The notes beneath the pieces are model-generated. The model ran no database searches. It was not told the origin of the DNA and was given only the letters and a program-made list of their open reading frames with translations. A stretch of DNA of 64,000 nucleotides from Siphonodentalium dalli (taxonomy: Eukaryota; Mollusca; Scaphopoda; Gadilida; Siphonodentaliidae), in assembly GCA_032622095.1 (NCBI GenBank), contig CP136068.1:53068443-53132442 (forward strand), in the 5' to 3' direction. Made by a program: the position numbers and the translations under genes. How positions within the stretch are numbered: position 1 is the first letter of the stretch; each line of letters opens with the position of its first letter. Shown here piece after piece: positions 57,901 through 64,000 of the stretch.

Positions 57901-58771
57901 TTCAGAACCAGTTATACTGAAAGAATCCGTTAGTAAGGATAGTAATAACTACCACGGCGAGATAAGAGGTCTACTACTTGCCATAAACTTCATCGAGAAA
58001 TGGATCACATCCAGAGGAGTTAGAAACAGCTGCATCATTTGTGATTGCCAATCAGCTATAGATGCAGTGACTGGTAACAGGCTTCCTGAGAAATATTTCC
58101 AAACCATAACAGAGTGCCGCAGGAAACTCAACACTATACACAGCAGTGGAGCGGACGTATATATTAAATGGGTTGGAGGCCATATTAATATCAAGGGAAA
58201 TGATGTAGCAGATGGTGCGGCCAAAGAGGCAGCACATGCATCAGAGATGATAGATTCGGAATTAAAAGAGACTGACAATACAGTGACAGATTTGAAGAAG
58301 GCCATGCAGAAAAATATAATGGTGAAATGGCAGTTTCAATGGTCAAATCTGCAAAAGGCACGCCACACTGAAGAGCTATTCCCCAATGTAGTGGAGGCAG
58401 TAACATATGTGAAGAACCATATCAGCGATGACGAACAGATACAACATAAAATGAACAGATTGAGATCCGGACACTCCAGCTTGAAGGGACACATCGGGAA
58501 ATTCATAAAGGATACCACCACAAGCTGTGTATGCGGTGACAAGGAAACGGTGTGCCATTTCATTCTGGACTGTCCATTGTATGCTGTCGAAAGGGAAGAA
58601 ATGATAAATGAGATCGAGATGGGGTTCGTTCAGACTGAAGTAGAGGTTGATAAAAGAATGATTAATGCCAGATCACTGATTGGAGATAGCTCTTATTTAA
58701 ATATGACTATGCAGCAAATTATCCAGAAGGCAGTTCATGGCTTCCTTTCGGTTACATTGAAAAGAATTTGA
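54905..58771 (+). CDS. LINE ORF2 polyprotein: APE endonuclease, reverse transcriptase, RNase H
   Basis: The start is taken at the Met of MKICHLNTNTF, because the usual endonuclease opening follows it; an in-frame upstream ATG at 54836 would add 23 hydrophobic residues. The 1288-residue protein nicks target DNA and copies the RNA in place. Endonuclease residues are present (E34 in LQETK, D134 and N136 in GDFNARN, D191, D216-H217 in ADHSP). The polymerase has D596 (FVDFEGAFD), the GLPQGYVISP turn and the YFSDD pair D684-D685, a variant of FADD. RNase H keeps D977 (FTDGS), E1019, D1047, H1093 and D1100. A C-terminal knuckle C1208-C1210-H1218-C1223 closes it. Endonuclease plus RNase H places it in the I group. 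All catalytic residues are intact, so it may be active. Confidence 0.95.
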   Translation: MKICHLNTNTFNTSKLLLEQFVDRNQIDILCLQETKSKVEKLYFKNWNCVLKNRNFNNGCDGGGVATLIRPGIKYVTMQHLDTNIEAVWCQIFHENVKFILGNIYIPPGKMDDLCQLERVISGIQYNNLLIVGDFNARNRMWENNPVFTKEASKSFKMGWKMVQMKSRFKLTLHNDGQHTWRRNGISSALDLTLTRGIPTQNMEWSINNCAYLRADHSPIILNIKNVLPDMRLEKWKFEECDWIAWQTTIQPKLKEWMDSIDGADIDKTYEDFCEIVMGTSEEVIHRKTITSHSNHYWKGEMRELYDNCKILRRRWQQRSDQNNEQNYKIALEKLEKMIVDSKAEYWNKKCKELNKCSQQQFWNTIRKMGDPMGKNTIQPIKYGTDKYASEDKDISDKLEDVHIHRLHANTTNFDTAWEKSLETQLTGIMAEATGQMEGDDTVNSDITEEEVKCAISQMNKSSAPGPDKILPLFITRSGEIMEQALTKFFNSCWKTGRVPAQFCQENKVYIPKPGKDNYNTEKSYRPISLTSIVGKIYERVVTHRLIWKAEAFGWIHEHQFAYRKQHSTTQALLQITQGAQVCVNEKMHGVMTFVDFEGAFDSVMRLGILYKLHNLGLDGRIVQYIKNFLCNRKSRSMVNSYISPWIKTQIGLPQGYVISPILFIIYTSDMPTMGNCITTYFSDDMTILNEGKDVKEVQLSTNGSLEKVQQWCNRWHICINADKTDYIHFSPEATTTVPSICMDGKQLKRVSYKKVLGVIIDEKLKFDEQVQNVKIKASKALNILSRFNKANMKVFLQLYQTFIRPLLEYAYPAWMTTKETHLNSLEDVHRSALLTASGAMVSTPTETLEVITATTPLRFRLQELAAREFIRVKQTDGSLLRRMLDESVVKQGGSQMKQMYAAARYMLGTTEFNLEPQPKYEKDMFLCRVAVITSPKSDIELGNAATRSKSQKEAAREDITKYLNGSDQNNIMVFTDGSSLGNPGPTGAAAVIYLDGLNSEPVILKESVSKDSNNYHGEIRGLLLAINFIEKWITSRGVRNSCIICDCQSAIDAVTGNRLPEKYFQTITECRRKLNTIHSSGADVYIKWVGGHINIKGNDVADGAAKEAAHASEMIDSELKETDNTVTDLKKAMQKNIMVKWQFQWSNLQKARHTEELFPNVVEAVTYVKNHISDDEQIQHKMNRLRSGHSSLKGHIGKFIKDTTTSCVCGDKETVCHFILDCPLYAVEREEMINEIEMGFVQTEVEVDKRMINARSLIGDSSYLNMTMQQIIQKAVHGFLSVTLKRI

Positions 58772-58880
58772 AAATCCGACCTTTCCGTTATGAAGTAGAG
58801 AGTATCAGTAATTGCAGTGTTAATACCTGAGCGAACACAGTACATGGGTTCTTATTCAACGGATAGTGAATAGCGGAAGT

Positions 58881-58898
58881 CAACAACAACAACAACAA
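58881..58898 (+). repeat. CAA-repeat tail of the LINE (six units)
   Basis: Six exact CAA units close the 3' UTR about 110 bases after the ORF2 stop. I-group elements commonly end in short tandem repeats rather than poly(A). Confidence 0.85.
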
Positions 58899-60773
58899 TC
58901 TACTTGAAAACGAAATGACACAAGACTAAATCATAAAATTTAACATCATTGAGTAAAAGCACAAGAAAAGAGAGTGCGCGCTCCGCATATCGAGATAAAT
59001 CGATCGAATTGATGGATGCACGATATTGGGCAATAAATTATAAACTGAGTTACTGAATTCACTAACTAACGGATCACACAATCTATTTGTTATTGTAGGG
59101 CCATTAATGCCCTATTCTATATCTGATGACTGTTGGACATGAAGATTAGGCAAGTTTTTATCACTTTATTTCACCAATCAACTTTCAATCAATACTTTCT
59201 CATATGTCCTGTCCATCTATTTGTTTACTTGTTTGTCTGTTTTATCTAAATTACTCTACCTGTGAAGGTGACTTGATTGTCAATAAACTTATCTTTACAT
59301 ATATGATAGGCCAATAGATATATATATGTGTTGATTCGTTACGGTATTTAACGTACAAGTCATATTTATAGCTCTATTAGTTGGGTTGTACATATATGCT
59401 AAATATGTTGATGTTCTTTGTTAGTTCTTTCGGTTAATGTTATTTCACGGTGTCTGTATCGTCCAGATGATCAATTTCATTATTGTCAACTCAGTCTTGA
59501 AAAAATGCATATTTCTATTGAGACTTATTTGCTATTATTGCACAAATTATTAAATATTGAAAACAAATATACATTTGGTCAAAATTAATTATGAGCATTG
59601 AGCAGAGCCTGGTTGAAATGCTACGGTGTGGCGAATCATACTCGTCTGCGAGCGACGGTCAGAACTGATGCTATATATGCATGGTTCTATTAATGGTTTG
59701 TATTTTGATGAGGTAAACTGCTCGTAACCTCCATTGTAGACAATTTCACACCAGGTTCTATTCATAAACAAATTAGAAATTTGGCATAAGGAACTGTAGT
59801 AAACAAATGTCTGTCCAAATGACTAGATCATTGAGACTCGGGCAGACATATACGGGTAATCCAATGTTAATAATGTAATGAGGCAGCATGTTTAACACAA
59901 CCTTTATTATTAAACATTATAAAGTTAACATATTAAAGACATATTATGGACTTGTTCGGGCACGTGAAACTGATAAGTTAGTATTCAGGCACCATGCCAA
60001 CTGGGAGAATGTAGCATTCTACTATCAGAGGCTCAGAGCCAAAAATCTGAAACAAATCGACCGTACCACTCCATTGAAAACATCGCCTGAACTACGCTCA
60101 AATGTAAATATTTATGACTAGATTCGGGATGCAACTATCAACGATAAATTTACAAAAATGATTTCGCCAACGAAAGTCACTGCATTTCAATAATATATAA
60201 GAATGACGGTGTGTGTTGTGAATTTGGAAATAATATTTGTAAAATGTAACTAAGTACTTTGAGGAAGATTATTCACCATTTCTATTTGGTCACCCTACTG
60301 GAGTGTTTCACATCACTTTAAAATTTAAAGAAATATGGTCGAAATGCAAATGAAAGAAATAATGTTGAATGAGGCCAGAAAATAAAGATGCTTTGTTTCC
60401 GTGCATCGACCGACCCTAAAAAATAACCCACCTACCCTAAAGTGTTTATTGATATTTGGAGAAAAAGTTTTCTAAATTTTTTATTTCTGTTTTTACGACT
60501 AATGCTCATAAATATTGATGATTATTAGTGTACAAAACACATGGCTTCTAATAACATATCCCTGTGAAAAGTGACGTGAAGTGTGTGATGGGTTGTGGAT
60601 TGATGGGCATGAATTTTGCAATTTTAATTTTATGAGAGTGGATCCCATGCCTGGCTGCTTTACCTGTATGCCTTGTTTCGGACTTATGGAACATACTCTT
60701 GGGTTCCAAATAAACATGCATGCATATTTGTTATTTTATTTGGAAATCTGCCCCTGCATAGTGGTTATTTGGG
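58899..60773. other. No gene recognised
   Basis: AT-rich. A 77-codon frame at 59888-60121 (MFNTTFIIKHYKVNILKTYY onward) shows no known motif. Nothing else stands out. Confidence 0.4.
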
Positions 60774-61241
60774 CAACCCTGGGAATTAAGGAAAATTTGC
60801 CTAGGCAATATTTTTGCCTAGGTGAAAGAAATCAGCCTAGGCAAAAACAGATTTTACCTAGGCAATTTTGCAACAATATTGCCATCTCAAATCAATATGA
60901 TTCAATAATAACCTGAAATGCTTAGTTATTTTGGAGAAAATTTCCAGGCCACTACTCGTCATATATATACATTCCACAACGTTTAGCATCTCCAAACTAG
61001 TGCCCTTATGCGTAGCTAGTTAATGGCCCAGTACCATGGAATCAATTTTAGGACAATATATGTAAATAGTGATTTAAGGAAGTCATTTTGGCTAAAGAGG
61101 TTCTATTTCTGATAGACACAAATCAATTTTAGTAACCCAATGAACTTGTTTTACCTAGGCAATATAATTTCCTAGGCAAACTTATTTTGCCTCTGCTTTT
61201 ACCTAGGCATTGCCTATTGCCTAGGTCAATTCCCAGGGCTG
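60774..61241. mobile_element. hAT-like MITE, 468 bp, rich in CCTAGGCAA
   Basis: The ends CAACCCTGGGAATT and the inverse CAGCCCTGGGAATT match except for one base. TTTGGG directly flanks both sides (60768-60773 and 61242-61247), part of a probable 8-bp duplication. Subterminal regions on both sides are packed with TGCCTAGGCAA-type words, about four on the left and four or five on the right. No reading frame. Confidence 0.75.
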
Positions 61242-61643
61242 TTTGGGTCTGCAAGTTTATTAATTTTGAGGCTATGCAAATTGAAAACAGCACAAACTCA
61301 AGATTTGTATATGATTCTGATACCAAATTGATGAGCTTATAACTTTATGCATGTACAAGTTCAAGTATATTGCATACATGTGAACATTTAAATATTGAAT
61401 AAACACCACATGACACATATTTTGTTGATTACCATGTGTGATTGCTTGGCCTATATTGCATGTACTATACAAATAATTGTTTATTAATAGTTGATGTTTT
61501 GCTCAGTTTCCCCTGTGGTATTTTTTGGGTCTGCACTGTTATTAACTTGCAATGGAATCCCCCCCCCCCCCCCTGCACTTTTATTTGGAGCCCGAGAGTA
61601 CAGATAGGAACACTATCAACAATCATGGTGGTGTGTATCTGTA
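61242..61643. other. No gene recognised
   Basis: It contains a C-run (about 61560-61573) and nothing gene-like. Confidence 0.4.
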
Positions 61644-61726
61644 CAGTAATGCCATAAGTAATTGACTCTCTATCTACAGCAGAGTTATGGGTAACTTTTC
61701 AGGATTTAGTACTTAGGGCATTACTG
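61644..61726. mobile_element. Short MITE, 83 bp, flanked by TA
   Basis: CAGTAATGCC and GGCATTACTG end the element, with TA on each side (61642-61643 and 61727-61728). The interior words AACTTTTCAGGATTTAGT and ACAGCAGAGTTATGGGT relate it to the 183-bp MITE at 44581; most of one arm is missing. Confidence 0.75.
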
Positions 61727-62174
61727 TAAGTATATATACATGTATAGAGGTTATCACCACATATGGTAGGGGTACAGCTACTGTTTCCAAAAACCAGGCA
61801 TGCTAGGTTGGGTGTACTGGCTACCTCCAGACAATGGGATGTAGTCGTCACAATACAAGTACAGTATTATAGTCGTGTCATGGGTAAAATTATAAAAAAG
61901 TTAGTGACATCAATTTCGTACCAAGTTGATAGCCAACTTTAGGAAAATGTGGTATGTGAATATTAAATAAAAAACATACTTAAGCATGAAGTACCGGTAA
62001 GTTTGATCTTTCATCAATCATAATGTATATTTCCACTGTGTTTATAATCAAGCAATACTTTTCCCACAACACAAGTTGGCATTTTATGTCTCTTCAGTCG
62101 AGGTGATTCAATATTCAGTCTGCAGCTGGATAAAAAATATCAAAATAAAATAGAAAATAAATTCCCAACCTACC
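61727..62174. other. No gene recognised
   Basis: Nothing recognisable. Confidence 0.4.
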
Positions 62175-62305
62175 TACAGCCCTCTTTATTCAGATTGTTT
62201 GGCTTCGGCAATACACTATGGCAACAGTATGCAGTGGCCTAGTTTGCTTCAGCAAATTGCTTCGGCATTGAATGCTGATTGCCGTAGGCAATTATGAAGG
62301 CTGTA
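62175..62305. mobile_element. Small MITE, about 131 bp
   Basis: TACAGCC and GGCTGTA end an imperfect hairpin with TTTGGCTTCGGCAA and TTGCCGTAGGCAA in the arms. CCTACC lies directly outside both ends (62169-62174 and 62306-62311). Superfamily not assigned. Confidence 0.5.
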
Positions 62306-64000
62306 CCTACCCTAATTTTTTCGCTCCATTATCGGAAACATACTCTTTTTTTTTTTGCCTGACAAATATATTTGTGTTTAAAGAATACAAAAAATGTCAA
62401 TATAATTTAATATATAGATAATAAAATAAAATAATATATATTGAATTAATTAAAAATAAATTAACAATTTAACATGCTGACCAGTTAACACAATTAGTGA
62501 CAGTAATCATTATTTCATTATTTAGGATCCATTGAATGAGACTGGACTTGTCTTCAGTTGTTCAGTGATCAACAATCAGCAGAAAAATTTAATCTTTAAA
62601 AAATAAGTTAAAATAGTAATTTTGGGTTCTTAAATACGTTCCACATACCGCAGAAAAGAGATTTTTTTCACCTACATGGTGTTACTAAAATAATCTTTAG
62701 GAACTCCATATTAAGGTTGATTTAATGAACTTTATGAAGCTATGGGGGGTGGTAAAATAATATAAATTGCAACAAAAATGGTAAATAAAATAAATTTCAT
62801 ATGATTTGAGTGAATAGCATATACCACTCACACACTGACTCAAGTAACCAAACATTCGTCACAATCAGAGATGGACATGTATGTCCTTTTGTAGCCATAA
62901 ACACATTTTCAACCGTTGAACTTGACCACCGGGGTTGCTGGGTGCACGGAAATCTTCCGAAATTGGTTGGCCCATAATGTTTTATAAGTGCAATCTAAGT
63001 CGTTCTAGCTGAAAATGTGTTTTAACATTTGTAAGTCATATCCATATATAATTGAGCGTCTTACTGTATAGTATTATTCAATAAATTTGACAGTTTGTGC
63101 TATAATTCGTTAACAATTGCAACAACTTGCTCGTAAAAATTTAAAATGGTGAAGTTTGTTTACCACGTTGGATAGGTCAAGGGTCATTGGCGAAAGGTCG
63201 AGGTCACTAGCTGTTCCCTGACGCCTAAAGTGTATGCTTGGCGTCAGGTAAGCCCTGGTTACGTTTGGGTAAGAATCTCGTGCGCTAACGCGTACTCGTT
63301 TCCTACCGACGACTCTCGCATCTCGTGAATTATTTAACGTAATTCTCGGAACCATTTGATTACTCTCTATATATTTAACAACGGTTGAGAATCGCAGATG
63401 GCTTTCGTCGAGTGTTTTTGGTCTAACATACTGAAATTGATAGAAAAAAAAATCAAAGTTGTGATTAATTTCGCGATATTGTCCTGAACTCAGTCCAGTT
63501 GATATGCTTTAAATTTATCGCCCTATGATTGCTAAAGAACATAATTTAAGAGCCATAACTCAGGTAAAATCGATCGAGATATTGCTATTTATCATTTATC
63601 AACTATGCATCAAATCGACCGACGTTTGTGCAAGTTATCGCGATTAGCCTTACTCTGGGCCATAGTTTATGTGTGTAGCTGTCGCACACGGTCGTAAAGC
63701 CGCATACCATAAATTGTGAAAATCCATAAGTTATAGAGAGAGTTAGGCCCGCACGCGCGGGCACCCGCCCACCAACCGCACTTCGTAAAAGTATATTGTT
63801 TTGAAGAAAAATTCGACTGACTATAAAATACTGTGAAATGATAGCAATTATTATTTATACTCTAAACGGAATGTAATATTTTAACCTATACATGCATGGA
63901 ATGTTGTACATGAAATGTAGTTATATTTGTATTTAGTAAATGTTGGTCAAAAACTATAAAAAAAAATCCCCACTAATACATTTTTGGAAAATCATACGGA
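62306..64000. other. No gene recognised; one GC-rich hairpin
   Basis: Very AT-rich at 62380-62480. Near the end a perfect hairpin GCCCGC-ACGC-GCGGGC is at 63747-63762. No reading frame with a recognisable domain was found. Confidence 0.4.

Larger units (their letters stand above)
52690..58898 (+). mobile_element. Apparently complete I-group LINE retrotransposon
   Basis: Two long intact reading frames in the order and architecture of the I group are present: ORF1 with zinc fingers, then ORF2 with APE endonuclease, reverse transcriptase and RNase H. An untranslated region precedes ORF1; its start is an estimate from the base composition change near 52.69 kb. The 3' UTR is short (about 110 bases) and ends in six CAA units at 58881-58898. 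No frameshift or premature stop was seen in either ORF. A target-site duplication was not found by eye, so the 5' end is uncertain. Confidence 0.88.

Overview
This window looks like repeat-dominated nuclear DNA from an animal, AT-rich, with almost no host coding sequence. The support is the presence of non-LTR retrotransposons with APE endonuclease, Helitrons, hAT-like and piggyBac-like non-autonomous DNA transposons, long satellites with higher-order structure, and one candidate first exon of a secreted PAN/Apple-domain protein with a splice donor. The element mix is typical of marine invertebrates, perhaps molluscs or other lophotrochozoans, but the sequence alone does not fix the phylum. 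No rRNA, tRNA, CRISPR array or bacterial gene was found. Layout, left to right. 1-3.7 kb: Helitron-related repeats and short tandem repeats. 4.4-6.6 kb: two abutting, broken LINE fragments. 7.6-33.9 kb: a large imperfect inverted structure. Its left arm is a roughly 1 kb flank unit (F), a 68-bp satellite, a second F and more 68-bp satellite, a 150-bp minisatellite, and a 160-bp satellite on the minus strand. Its right arm is the 160-bp satellite on the plus strand, the 68-bp satellite on the minus strand, then F on the minus strand. A small TIR element at 18179-19055 sits on the mirror axis. Two hAT-like elements (19210-20936 and 21716-28053) lie inside the right-arm 160-bp satellite, each flanked by an 8-bp target-site duplication; removing them restores satellite continuity. 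The candidate PAN exon (minus strand, 32258-32554) lies in the outer part of the right arm. 34.2-37.1 kb: a dispersed repeat carrying a long hairpin, then a frameshifted LINE with a heptamer tail. 37.5-48.5 kb: a cluster of Helitron ends in which the 3' CTAG (or TTAG) of one element abuts the 5' TC of the next. One member is disrupted by a piggyBac-like MITE (TTAA duplication) and an hAT-like element that itself carries a smaller MITE and a perfect 91-bp palindrome. The last two members are a near-identical 840-bp tandem duplication. 52.7-58.9 kb: the only long intact genes, ORF1 (double PHD finger plus zinc knuckles) and ORF2 (endonuclease, reverse transcriptase, RNase H) of a probably complete I-group LINE ending in a CAA-repeat tail. 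60.7-62.4 kb: three small MITEs. The genes do not form a host pathway. ORF1 and ORF2 would cooperate as one retrotransposon, and the rest is a layered record of insertions, duplications and satellite expansion.
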